Positions 46,219 through 56,669 of a stretch of 64,000 nt of DNA are shown here, in pieces. How positions within the stretch are numbered: the first letter of the stretch is position 1; every line of letters starts with the position of its first letter. The notes under the pieces are model-generated. The model was not told where the DNA came from. It worked only from the letters and a program-made list of their open reading frames with translations, and did not search any database. The stretch covers positions 364,567-428,566 of the forward strand of contig CAOLHI010001142.1 of the NCBI GenBank assembly GCA_948474755.1, in the 5' to 3' direction. The translations under genes were made by a program, and so were the position numbers. Origin of the DNA: Ctenosaura bakeri (Eukaryota; Chordata; Lepidosauria; Squamata; Iguanidae).

Positions 46219-47194
46219 CTATTTAAAAGTGAACGTTTGTCTGCGCGTTTGTCTGTTTATGCGCGTCAGCATATGATTGGCTGTGTGAGATGAGAAGACC
46301 TCATATGATTGGCTGGCTGTGAAGATTCTGGGGTTGGCGGTTTAGGGAGGGGCCTTTAGAATTCCCAGCTGAGAGCTCTTGGCCCCCAGGCCGGTTGCTA
46401 TGGAGATGAGGCCTACCATCAATAAGGATGCCAGAAACTTTTGGGAGGCATATGTGAGAAAATTAAAGCGACATACACAACATAGTTACAAGGTCTTCCC
46501 GCCTCACACAGTAGGTTGTATGGGTTCCCTACATGACGAATCTTAAAGTTGAAATTGAAAACAAAAAATGCTTCCAGAAAAACACAAAGCCATTGCACTA
46601 ATTCAACAGAAAGCAAAAAATAAATAAATAAATAAAATCAAAAGCCAGTACATCAGCGGCACCAGAGAACACAGATTGGATTGGGGACTATGGGGAAAAG
46701 TTGCAGGTACTAGAATAGACCAATTGCTATGTAGATGATGCCTAGCAGCAAGGAGGAGGACAGCGCATTCCCTCAGGAACCAAACATCTGTGTGTTAACA
46801 ACTACAAATACAGATTGGATTGGGGAATATGAGGATAAGTTACAGGTATTGGAATATGCCTGTTGCTATGGAGATGAGGCCTAGCAGCAAGGAGGAGGAT
46901 AGTGCATTCCCTAACCCAACCTCTGTATGTTAACAACTCTGAATACAGATTGGATCGGGGAATATGGGGCTAAGCTACAGTTAGAGGAATTGGCTGGTTG
47001 CTATGGACACGAGACCTAGCAGCAAGGAGGAGGACAGTGAACTCCCTCAGGAACCCAAACTGTGTATGTAAATAACTCTGAATACAGATTGCATTGGGAA
47101 ATGCGGAGCAAAGTTACAGGAAATGGAGAAGAGAGTTTGGTGAGTTCTTAAGAAGAAAATAAAAATCCCGGGCAACATCAGGTAAATACGCTTG
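46219..47194 (+). mobile_element. Helitron-like element with internal tandem array
   Basis: The left end 'ctatttaaaagtgaacgttt' followed by gtctg repeats resembles the 5' ends of Helitron/Helentron elements. Near the right end, 'aaatcccgggcaacatcagg' then taaatacgcttg resembles the 3' hairpin of Helitrons (cccgggcaacgccggg, then ...ctag), with changes. No inverted ends or target duplication are seen, as expected for this class. It holds a 139-bp tandem array and a piece of a short MITE (46322-46390). No Rep/helicase frame. Moderately sure. Confidence 0.55.
46671..47135. repeat. 139-bp tandem array, 3.4 units
   Basis: Units start at 46671, 46810, 46945 and 47084, each opening with acagattg(g/c)a(t)t and containing 'ttgctatggagatgaggcct', 'agcagcaaggaggaggac' and a gttaacaact tail (periods 139, 135 and 139). 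The last unit is cut short at about 50 bp. A further piece, ttgctatggagatgaggcct, precedes the array at 46397. Confidence 0.92.
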
Positions 47195-47539
47195 TGTTAT
47201 ATAAAATTGTTTTTTCAGCAGATTTGTCTCCACATGGAGGGAGACGGTGCCTCTGTATGGGTGATATGTGAGAGCACCAAATCCTTGTATTGTTGCATGT
47301 TGTCAGCCCACTGCTTAACAATGGGTCAAATTTTAATCTGCAATTAAAGCTTTAATTGATTACTCTCCCCAATTAATTGATTAAAGCCTCAGGCCCTAAT
47401 CAATTGTGTAAAATGTGTGTGCTTTGGTTTTTTTTTAACTCTTTGCTATCATGTAGACAAGCAATAAGGCAGAAAGAGATTTACATGTGAGAGACATTTT
47501 TCCTTGATGCATGTTCTCATACTCAACACCCTGAACTAT
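47195..47539. other. Unique DNA
   Basis: A/T-rich with aattaat motifs; no exon or repeat recognised. Confidence 0.45.
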
Positions 47540-48430
47540 CGTTGTTGTTTGTCACGTAGTCAAAGTTAATTCAAGGTGATCTTATGGATAAGATATCTCC
47601 AAGTCATCCTATCATCAACTACCCTGACCAGGTCTTGCAGATTCAGGGACATGTCTTCCTTGATTGAGTCTATCCATCTGTAATGAGATCTTCCTCTTTT
47701 CCTACTGCCTTCTGCTTAGAAAGCATTGGCCCTTTCCGCACATGGGAAAGGAACCATGCAAAAACAGGACTCACTGGACTTGTTCAGTGTCCGGGTGAGT
47801 CCGTTGGGACGAGGAGCAGTGTGAGCTCGTCGCTCCGCACTGCTCCGGCGTCCAAAATGGCGGTTTCCAGTTGGTGGAGGCTCTCCGCCAACCGGAGAAG
47901 CTCGCCAGCCTAAAGCCCACCCCCGGCAGATCTGCAGGCATGCACTAGTGTGCGCCTGCACATCTGCACCGGAGCGCAGCGACGGAGCAACACGGGGTCG
48001 TACGCTCCGTGCTTTTTAAAAACCTCTTAAAAGAGGTTTTTAAAAAGCATGCTGCGCGGCCAGTTCCAGTCACTCCAGAGCAGACTGAGGTGCGGAACTA
48101 TGAAAAGTAGTCCGCCCCAGTCCACTCCACGGTGCAGAAGACCTCCATCGGAGGTCACTCTGCACCGTTTTAATAGGCCGGTGTGGAAAGGGCCATTATT
48201 GCCTTTTCTAGTGAGTCAGGTCTTTTCATGATACGGTCAAAGTATGACAGCCTCACTTTACACATCTTGGCTTCTAGGGAGAGTTCAGTCTTGATTTACT
48301 CTAGGACCAATTGATTTGTCTTTCTAGCAGTCTGGGGTATCCATAGAATTCTTCTCCAGCTTCACATTTTAAAAGAGCTGATTTTCTTCCTATCAGTTTC
48401 CTTCACTGTCCAGCTTTCACAACCACAGAG
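47540..48430 (-). mobile_element. BovB (RTE) LINE 3' end, split by a MITE
   Basis: On the minus strand, 48430-48198 and then 47727-47540 read as the BovB C-terminus: a SEKAI-type block, then KRGRSHYRWIDSIKEDMSL and a DRMTWRYLIHKI end. It finishes in a gttgtt (aacaac) tail at 47540. The two parts join exactly when the inserted MITE and one ATT are removed. Opposite in orientation to the copy at 10.2 kb. Confidence 0.85.
47728..48194. mobile_element. 467-bp GC-rich hairpin-rich MITE in BovB
   Basis: Ends ggccctttccgcacat and gtgtggaaagggcc are inverted repeats. It is flanked by ATT (47725-47727 and 48195-48197). Two strong internal palindromes are seen: 48011-48048 (gctttttaaaaacctctt with a perfect mirror, 18-bp arms, 2-bp loop) and 48130-48167 (cggtgcag ... 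ctgcaccg around gacctcc-atc-ggaggtc). It contains no long frame. Confidence 0.88.
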
Positions 48431-48655
48431 CCTTCTCTTGTCGCCAGTGGGAAATGGCAGCCATCAGCAGTACGTATGGTAGACAGAAGTTGTGGCAGAC
48501 CCAAGAAGCAGGAGGTTGATAAGGGCAGTAGCAGTGGTGAGCAGCTGTAGGATTGGGTGTTCTGTGCAAACTGAGAATGCAGCCAAGATACATGATGTTC
48601 CCGATGGCAATTTCTTCCCCAAAGAAGTTACAGTTTAAATGTCACCATTTTAGCA
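48431..48655. other. Unique DNA
   Basis: Short gap between BovB and a SINE; nothing recognised. Confidence 0.45.
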
Positions 48656-48755
48656 CGGAGCCAGTATGGTATAGTGGCTTGAGTGGATAAGCACTCTGGG
48701 AGATCAGTGTTCAAATCCCTATTCAGCCATGAATACCCACCAGGTGACCTTGCAG
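48656..48755 (+). mobile_element. tRNA-derived SINE, 5' part
   Basis: An A-box-like segment (ccagtatggtatagtggctt), a B-box (gttcaaatccctattc) and 'cccaccaggtgaccttgc' identify a SINE head and the start of its body; the tail is missing. Confidence 0.7.
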
Positions 48756-50264
48756 AAATCATACTTTCCCTATTATTTGGGGGAAAGAAGTGAGCAGTGT
48801 ACCAGATGTAAAGGTTTCAAGTCATGTTTCAACCAGAGACCCGATGACATCAGAGAGCTTCTTCAGAATTTCAATCTAGGGTGTGCATCTCATAACCAAG
48901 CAACAACTAATAAACCAGTTGTGCATAACCTGTACTCCCAGGGTCCAGATGTATGCCTCAAATTCCCCCCACTTTGATGACATCTCTGCCTGTTTTTCAC
49001 TCTGGTTATGCTTTCATGTTAAAATGATGGCCTCCAACAATTTTGGGCCAAGGTAATTCAGATCTCAAGGAACAAAAATTTCCCACTTATTTTCTAGAAC
49101 AAGCCTGGCAAAAAGAGAATTTCTTGTCTCCCTTATTCCATATCTCCATCTCAGAGGTATGAAAGCTTGTGCATTAAAAATAAATCAGAGCAAAAATCAA
49201 AGTTATACTACAAGAGAGCTTTGGCCAACAGCAAAGTTTAGACATAGCTAATTATTTGCAATGATTGTTTCTCCAAGAACAAAGTTTCACTAGCACTGTG
49301 ACTTAGTTTACAAGAGTTACATTCTTTCCTTTTGTAATGTAACTATTTAGTTACTCTTATAGTTATGGGGTTACGATTTCACTGAGTGGTGGAGGAGGAA
49401 TACCATGTGATCCAAGTGCTGGCTCAGACTCCTACTTCCTGCTGTGTTGTGAGCATTGACACTATGGATGGGAAGACAGTGTCTTTTGCACCACAGGCTA
49501 GCATGTTGTAGTATTCAGATATGAGTTTTACAGTAACTAAAAAAGTAATTTTAAAAAACTAGCTAGAGTTACCTTTTTAAACCTGTAATTATAACAGTAC
49601 TGGAGTGTCTGAGAACTATAATTTTTTAGCTTTTAAAATACCCAAGTAGGCAATATCTTTATTAGGATCAAACAGTAGAACAATGGTGGAATTATTTAGG
49701 AATGACAGTTTGGTTCTAATAACAGTATTGACCATATGTGGTTTTTGGATTTTTTTTCTTATGGATTAACATCCTTCTTTTTTTTCCTTTTTAAAACTTT
49801 CCAAGCTGCAATCAGCTCTAAGAGCACCCAGCTTGCAGTTTTCTCCTGCAAATATAATTTGCTGAGTCTGCTAGTAGAGTTCTCCTTCAGAACTTTTCAC
49901 CTCAACATCCCTCCCTTAATATATACACATACACGCATACACACAAATACACACACAGAGAAAATCCCTCTAGGCTTCTACTGTTCCTCACTTCCCAGAC
50001 AGGACCACAAGTTAAAAAAAAAAAGTTGCTTTGATTTGTTATGTAATAAAAATTTGGCTCATGGCTTGCCCCAAAACATCTGAAGACAAAGACTATTGCA
50101 TAATAAATGGGAGGGGGATATATATTTGTTCTGATACCAACACATTGCGGGAGGAGGAATGCACTAATAAATGCTGAGCATTCAGAACTTACAAAGCCTT
50201 CATTCCTGAGCTTGTCAAGATCTTTTGTTAAAACTACCGAGGCAGAAAATATAACTTAAAGGCC
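48756..50264. other. Unique AT-rich DNA
   Basis: A (CA)n-rich patch lies at about 49921-49961. The frames at 48729-48977 and 49736-50083 have no recognised domain. Confidence 0.45.
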
Positions 50265-50690
50265 TGTTCTAATTTGTAGTGGAGATGACCCGGCTCTTGG
50301 CCAGCCTCTTAATAACTAGCGATTCATAAAAAGAGCATCACAGGAGTATCTTTGCCTTGACATCGTCCCTGCTCCCAGAATCCAGCTCAGGCAGACTCAA
50401 GAGTCAGAATCCTCAGGCTTTTGTTGCTTCACTATCATGTTCCTCTTCCCAGCTTCAAAGGGAACTGCTTGCATGAGTCCTTTAAACTTTGCTGCCATGT
50501 AGTTAGTAGTCCGTGAGCTTGCACTGCTCCAGTTTAATATGCTGCTACTTTGATCAATGCATGATCTAAGTTTCAGCTTGCAATATTTCTCCTGTTAATT
50601 ATCTGCTGTGTGATAAAAACATTACAGAAACATTGTGCTAGACTTGTTTAATCACACACAAGACATGGCATCTTCAGCTGATAAGAGTGC
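50265..50690. other. Candidate conserved non-coding block
   Basis: About 425 bases without repeat signature, with mixed composition and several TTAAT / GATAA motifs. This could be regulatory; sequence alone cannot decide. Confidence 0.2.
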
Positions 50691-51055
50691 TATAGCTTCC
50701 ATCAAGAAAACTGGGTAACAGTTAAAGTGTTCACTAAGCAGTTCAAGCCATCCTAGAAGTCATGTGTATTTTCTTACATGGAAGGATATTTTTCTTTTAC
50801 ATGCTGGTGAGAGAACTGTACTCTGCAGGGGCTTTAAAAATCCTGTTTATTGAGTTGTTACATTTCTATACCGCTTATCAGTGCTAAGCACTCCCTGTTT
50901 ATTGATGTATCATACAGGCCATCCCTATCATTAGGCAGAGGGAGTCAACTACCTCAGGTAGCAGATGCTGGGAGGAAGCAGCAAAGTGCTGTAGAAGAGA
51001 GCTCTGTGCCACAGGACTTGCTCTGCACTCCTTAACTAGAGATCAGAATCATGCA
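50691..51055. other. Unique DNA
   Basis: No exon or repeat recognised. Confidence 0.45.
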
Positions 51056-51160
51056 GCCCTTCATATGTTGCTGTACTACAGCTCCTAGCAGCATAGTCAA
51101 CACTGAGAAATTCTGAAAGCTGTAGTCCAACAATATCTGGAGGGCCACATAATTCCCACC
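51056..51160. mobile_element. hAT-type 'tactacagctcctagcagc' MITE
   Basis: Left 'cttcatatgttgctgtacta' mirrors right 'gtccaacaatatctggaggg'. Same family as 31.14 and 39.99 kb. Confidence 0.6.
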
Positions 51161-51631
51161 CTGAACTAACCTGTTGCCTTCAGATGTATAGGAGAAGAAT
51201 GCTATCCCATCATCAGCGTTGAAGCAAGATCCAGCTGCCAGTCCAACAAGCTTTTGAACGTGGAAAGGGAGGAGATGTCATCTTGATTTTCACTTCATAG
51301 GCCAGATACCTTTTTAAGATGGAGAGAGACCCAATGTTACATGTCCAGGACTCGAAGTGTAAAGAGATTATAAAGAAGTAGAACCTACGAGTTTTCCATA
51401 GTGAAAGAAATGACGGTTTTGAAGCTATGTTAGCCTGTTACGTAAACACAGGAAGAAAAGAAAAAAGAACTAGAAATAAAATATTTTGGACTACAGCTCT
51501 CAAAACCCCCAAAGCCATCTTGACTCTGACAGTAGTGATCCAAAGAAAGAAATGCTTCTAAGTTCTGGAAGTAAAATGTCATGTCATCTTAAGGACTAAA
51601 GGCTGGGTATGGCATAAGCATTTCTCAGCTA
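51161..51631. other. Unique DNA
   Basis: No exon or repeat recognised. Confidence 0.45.
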
Positions 51632-52042
51632 GGCCCTTTCTGCACAGCATTTTCCATGTGAAAGGGCGCCTGGAGTGTCGCACGATTGTGAGGAGTGATC
51701 TGCACGATGCACTCACAATTGCGCAACACTCCAGGGACCAGCAGGCACCGACTGCGCACCTTTTCATTTTTGGCTAGAAGCCAAAAATGGTGTGTGATCG
51801 TGCATTGCTCCCGGGCCCCATGCACACTTATCTGGCGTGCGGAGCCTCCGGAGCCGTGCCGGTCATGCTTCCTCCCCCAGTGCAGCCTGGGAAACTCCCA
51901 GGCTGCACTGCAAGGAAGAGGCAGGGCTCTTGCGTGAGCAGCCAGCTCGTGTGGAGCTGAAGCATCAGGGACACAAGAGCCTCTCGTCAGAGGCTCCTCT
52001 CGTGATCCCAGCACCAGAAGAAAGTAAGGTGCAGAAAGGGCC
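51632..52042 (+). mobile_element. GC-rich MITE, orientation 1 of an inverted pair
   Basis: Ends ggccctttctgcac and gtgcagaaagggcc are a perfect 14-bp inverted repeat. The interior has fold-back blocks (ctggagtgtcgcacgattg / caattgcgcaacactccag; gcagcctgggaaactcccag). The copy at 55.9 kb shares the interior in inverted orientation. The flanks do not show a clean 3-bp repeat. The peptides of both strands are similar between the two copies because the DNA is. Confidence 0.85.
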
Positions 52043-52119
52043 TATACCCTACTTGAGATGTCCAACAAGGAAAAAAAATGTAAAACAGTAAGGCCAAAGG
52101 ACCATAACTGTCCCAAGTG

Positions 52120-52706
52120 CCAGTCAGCAAGCAATCCACAAGTCAGGTGGTTAGAGTACAAGAGGTGTAGGGTTGTTAATCCAGTCCAGGTCAGTCACAC
52201 CATCACAGCAAGATGAAGGGAGAAACAAGAGGATGGTCATTAGCCAGTACAAAAGTTGTTACAGCAAGTCAGTAATCCAGATAAATAAAGCCAGCCAGGA
52301 GTAACACAGTCATCAATCATAACCAGTCCGAGGTCAACCAAACACTAAAACCAAAGAGTACTGCCAGTCAACAAAATAGAACAGTTGCAAGCAACAAAGA
52401 TGCCTTAGAGCTGCTGGGAGATTTATAGGCAGCTATTCTCAGACGCTAGGTGCTTAATGACTCACTGTCTCCTGTTTAACAGCTACTGGGATCAGCACAG
52501 TCTCTCCTTATCTCTTCTGTGATCTTCAAATGGTGGCAATGTGTCCTCAGTGTCAGCCACTTCCTGCTGAGAAGCAGTCCCTCTGCAATTGCTTTGGTCT
52601 CAGCTCCTTGGACTTGGAGGAGCTATGATCATCAGGAGCTATAAATTCCTGGAAATCTGACTTCTCTGTGTCTGAATCTTTTGACAACAGAGGCTGAGTT
52701 ATGACA
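52120..52706 (-). mobile_element. Possible second Gypsy-like LTR
   Basis: On the minus strand it begins TGTCATAACTCAG at 52706 and then reads, in one frame, an acidic serine-rich stretch (DSDTEKSDFQEF) ending in a stop. This is the same layout as the LTR at 43983 (SSSESEPEDF). The other end is not resolved, so this may be a truncated or solo LTR. Confidence 0.4.
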
Positions 52707-52709
52707 TTA

Positions 52710-53150
52710 ATGTGCAAGAAGTTCACTATAGGCTATTTCTATCTAAAGCTTTAAAATGCGTGGGGTAATTATAGTGACTCAAAACAGCAGTTATCCATGA
52801 ATGTAGGAAGAGCCATTCTGCTGGATCAGAACAAAGAGCCACCAGTTATACCAGACCTAAAATAGTTGTTGTTGTTGCATAAAATGGAGCAGCAATTGCT
52901 ACACCTCCCGGTCTGCCCCTCTCAGTTAAGATGCATAGTATTATGGATCCAGCCAGTTTCATGCAACTAAAACCAGTCAGTTTTGTTCAGCACCTGAAGC
53001 AGAAAACCCACACAAGCACCTCTCCTAGCCTATATAAGAACACAAAAATATAAATTAAATGCATAACTATTTGCTGCCATTTCATGATACCCAAATGCTT
53101 GAGTCAACTGCCTCATCCTGCCTAATGAAAGGCCAGTTCAACACACATCT
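52710..53150. other. Unique DNA
   Basis: No exon or repeat recognised; a (GTT)n patch lies near 52863. Confidence 0.45.
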
Positions 53151-53198
53151 CTCTTTTTCCTTTCTTTTCCTCTCACTCTCTTTTTGCATTTCCTCAGG

Positions 53199-53264
53199 GG
53201 AAAGCAATGAAGCTATTTCAACTGAGCAGTATGGAATTCAGATCAAATGCAATGTCAGTCCAGG
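53199..53264 (+). other. Candidate exon, very uncertain
   Basis: A long pyrimidine tract (53146-53196) ends in CTCAG at 53198, followed by 66 bases in an open frame (GESNEAISTEQYGIQIKC) and then a gtcaaa donor-like site. A 66-bp exon would keep frame. No protein match is recognised, the donor is weak, and the strand is opposite to the candidate gene at 62.5 kb. Confidence 0.12.
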
Positions 53265-54339
53265 TCAAAAGCCCTTGCACTGAATGCATGTAGCAGCAGA
53301 GGCTACATAAGTTTGCCATAATTCTTTTTAGTTTTACATAAGCAAACTCATGTTTTTTTTAAAAAAACATAGTAATCTCTGTCCATACAAAAAATACAGG
53401 GGTTTTGTAAATGGTATTTTGAAAATCAGATGTATGCCAAATGTGGCCCTGACAAAGGACTCTGAAACTGAATTTAGCCCTGAGTATTGGGGTACTGCTG
53501 GTGAGATTGCTGAAGTAGGAAAACAAGTTGGGGAAACAGGAAGAGGCAGAAGTAGGGTTTTAAAAGAGGGTAAGAAAATGAGAGATGATTCTCTGAGGTA
53601 TTGCTGGTAAGATTACTAAGCTAAAGAGGAGAGGAATGGAAAAAATATGGGCTCCATGATGCCATTTGGGGATATTAATCACATTTCTGGGGCCCATCAT
53701 GGCACTACTTTTCCATGGTGGAAGGACTATATGCTCCTTGTGAAGCAAGAGGCTTTGTTGACGGTAGCACTGCTGCTGGTAGGTCTTCTTGCCTCAGAGA
53801 TGCTTTTGCTGAGGGGTCGGGCTAAATGTGCCAATTTAGTACTATGGAAAAGAAGTAGAAGGGGGTGACACTGGCAGAATGTCTCTCAGAGACAATGGCA
53901 GTGGCACCATAGCAAACTCATGTTAGTACTACATAGAAGGAGGAACCAGTAATCACTTCTAGATGTCTATAACTGTGAAAACCCTATGATGGAGTGATCT
54001 AAAATGAAGCAAGAGGTAGTGCCAGAAGATGAGACTCCAAGGTTGGAAGGCATTGAGCCAGCTACTGGGAAGAGCAAAGAACAGGTATGAGTAGCACTGT
54101 GTCTAACGATGCAACTGGACTCAAGCTAAAAGGATGTTCAATTGCTGATGTGCCCAGAGGAGGAAGGAAAGTCTGAAGCTGCACAACACATATAATAGGG
54201 ATATGGAATTTGAGGAGCAGGAATTATGGGCAGCTAGACATTGTAAAATAAGAAATGGAACATCTAGACATAGTCATAGTCGGTATAAGCAAGCTAAAGT
54301 GAACAGGAATGGGACATATCATTCAGAAAATTAACCTTT
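53265..54339. other. Unique DNA
   Basis: No exon or repeat recognised. Confidence 0.45.
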
Positions 54340-54430
54340 TGGACCTTAAAAATCCCCCAACTGGCAGCTGGTTGGAAGATTCTGGGAGCTATAGCCAAAA
54401 AATCACTTTCTCAGTCTTTGCATCTGGTGC
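54340..54430. mobile_element. Worn 'gggagctatagcc' MITE
   Basis: 'tttggaccttaaaaatcccc' and 'tctgggagctatagccaaaa' form a weak fold-back like other hAT-type MITEs here. Confidence 0.35.
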
Positions 54431-55314
54431 ACTACTGTAAGTTATGACTGATAGCAGCTTGCCTATTCCATTTCCTGCTCCTGGATCCTTTAACTAAAGG
54501 TTGCGGAGGCTGTATCAGGGGCCTTCTGCTCGCAAAACATAGCACTAAAAGAGGTTACATCCTCTCTTGCACTTACTGGCTAAATGAGCACACTTCCTCC
54601 ATCATTCTAATGCTCTTCCTTCATTCCCTCCCTAAATTCCATCACAATAGAGTCCACAGCAACTTTACTTTAGAACACATGTTAACATGTACATGCACGT
54701 GGGTGAGTGTTTATATACACTCACATGTGGAAGTATCCTTCTCCCCTGCCCATGATGATGAAACACACTGCTTCAATCCTTTGAAATGAATAAATTACTG
54801 TTCCCTGCCAGGCTGGTGCACTGGAGGGATGGTCGCACTGGGTATTGAACAGAATGTGTTTTGAGTAGGACTCCATGCAAAGTTATTCTGAGAATAAACA
54901 GAGAGAATGAAAAGGAAAACAGAAACAGAATCTAAATAAAGTGAAGCTTCATTAACACAGTGGGTGAAAGGCTAGTAGGAACATTATGACCTCCACATGG
55001 AGGCTGGATTAAATAGCTCAGTGTGAAGGAAGTCATTTGCATCCAGTGGGTTTTCCAGTGCCACTCTAGTCTCTCTCTCTCTCTTTCAGGGTCTGTTGGG
55101 GTGTGTGTGGAATTGCCCCACACCCCTACCTCCACACCCCACATGAAACACTTTAAAGGGGAAGGCTCTAATTACTGGTTCATGTAGCATCTGCATGATC
55201 CCTGAGTGCTAGATAATTAGGTTGTAGCACTCCAAACATTTGCATATCACATAAGGCAGACATATGTGCTGCCCTGAATTCATTTAACTCTGCTGTGCTG
55301 CAAAGCAACATAGT
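54431..55314. other. Unique DNA, possible conserved non-coding segment
   Basis: A (TC)n run lies at 55069-55085. The part from 55150 to 55290 has no repeat signature and might be conserved, which I cannot test. Confidence 0.35.
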
Positions 55315-55348
55315 TTTAAACACAGAGAGAGAGAGAGAGAGAGAGAGA
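55315..55348. repeat. (GA)n microsatellite
   Basis: About 14 AG/GA units. Confidence 0.93.
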
Positions 55349-55894
55349 ACATTTCATTTACAATGCTTCCCATATAACATAAATTAAAATCTATTGCAGA
55401 CTGAGAGATACTAGTATCTGATCATATGATAATTATACCAAGATATCAAGAAATGTCCTCTTCCACACCACTAAAATGTATTGTAATCCACTAGTCCTTC
55501 TCAGTCATCTCATCTCAATTGTCCTGTTAAGGCCATGCATAATGCTTAGAAATCAATTAATTTTCCAATGACAAGGATGACCTCTGAATGCAATGTATGA
55601 TATGTCAGAATAGAAAAGAAAATTTATTGCTCGCATACAGAAAGAGCTGGGGGAAAGGCGGAATGGCATTATGCTGGAAAGCTTATGTCATGAAAAGGAA
55701 ATGATTAAAAATAAAATAAAATTCAAGGATCAAACATGATAACTTGTTCAGTTTAATAAAACATGTTCAAGGAACCTTTTGTCCAGGTTGTTTATCCTTA
55801 AAGCATGCACCTACTTTAATCATGATTCCAAACACATGCTGTCAATCTCAGCACCATTGATTTCAACAGAGTTTACATCCTAGGAAACATACTA
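55349..55894. other. Unique AT-rich DNA
   Basis: No exon or repeat recognised. Confidence 0.45.
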
Positions 55895-56298
55895 GTCTCT
55901 TTCTGCACCTTATGTTTTTTTGGTGCTGGGCTGCAGGGATCGTGCGAGCAGCCTCCAGTGAGAGGCTCTTGCATCCCTGCTGCTTCAGCTCCACACAAGC
56001 TGCCTGCTCCCGAGTAGGCAGCGCGAGAGCCCCGCCTCTTCCTTCTGCGCTGGAGCAGGAAGTATGACCACCGCAATTCCAGAGGCCCCACACTCATGAC
56101 AAGTGCACGCGGGGCCCTGGAGCAATGCATGATTGTACACAATTTTTGGCTGAAAGCTGAAAATGAAAAAGTGCGTGAGCAACGCCTGCCCTACCCTGGA
56201 GAGTTGCATGATTGTGAGTGCGTCGTACAGATCACTCCTCACAATCGGGTGACACTCCAGGCACCTTTTTGCATGGCAAATGATATGCGAAAAGGGCC
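55895..56298 (-). mobile_element. GC-rich MITE, orientation 2 of the inverted pair
   Basis: Ends gtctctttctgcacc and atatgcgaaaagggcc are weakly paired, so the left end has mutated. Inverted relative to 51632-52042: 'gatcactcctcacaatcg' and 'gtgacactccaggca' here correspond to 'cgattgtgaggagtgatc' and 'cctggagtgtcgcac' there. Confidence 0.8.
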
Positions 56299-56361
56299 TA
56301 AGGCATCATAGGCTTAGATTTTTAGGATAATTTAACCTGCAGTACAGTACTAATGAAATCC

Positions 56362-56669
56362 AGGTCAGTGTAGAACATTGGACTATGACTATTTCTGCCC
56401 CTCCTTAAACTGCAAGCCCCAGGATTCCACAGGATGTTGAAAGTGGAATAATAGCACTATAAGACTGTGGTGTGGAAATGGCCCATGACTCTGGAAACGA
56501 GGGTTTAAATCCCCGCTTGGTCATGGAAACCCACTGGATGGCCTTGGACAGGTCTCATTCTCTTACTCTCAGAGGAAGGCAAAAGCAAACCATCTCTGAA
56601 CAAACCTTGCCAAGAAAACCCTTAGGGTTGCCATAAGTCAGAAACAACTTGAAGGCAGCCAACAACAGT
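56362..56669 (+). mobile_element. tRNA-derived SINE split by a 97-bp MITE
   Basis: SINE body: 'gtgtagaacattggactat', then after the insert 'gactctggaaacgagggttt', 'tcatggaaacccactggatg', 'aaaaccatctctgaacaaac'-like sequence and a 'ccataagtcagaaacaactt' tail. Removing 56387-56483 plus one triplet restores the SINE's '...ggactatgactctgg...' reading. Confidence 0.8.
56387..56483. mobile_element. 97-bp Harbinger-like MITE inside the SINE
   Basis: Left gactatttctgcc (a mutated ggccatttctgc) is joined straight to the family's right-half block 'cccctccttaaactgcaagc'; the right end is gtgtggaaatggcc. The target triplet is TAT at the left and CAT at the right. The left half of the core is missing. 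Confidence 0.8.

Noticed and set aside
51625..56311. Similar peptides at 51.7-52.0 and 55.9-56.2 kb as a duplicated gene
   Set aside because: The similarity is at DNA level, reaches to the inverted ends and holds in all frames, so it is two copies of a MITE.
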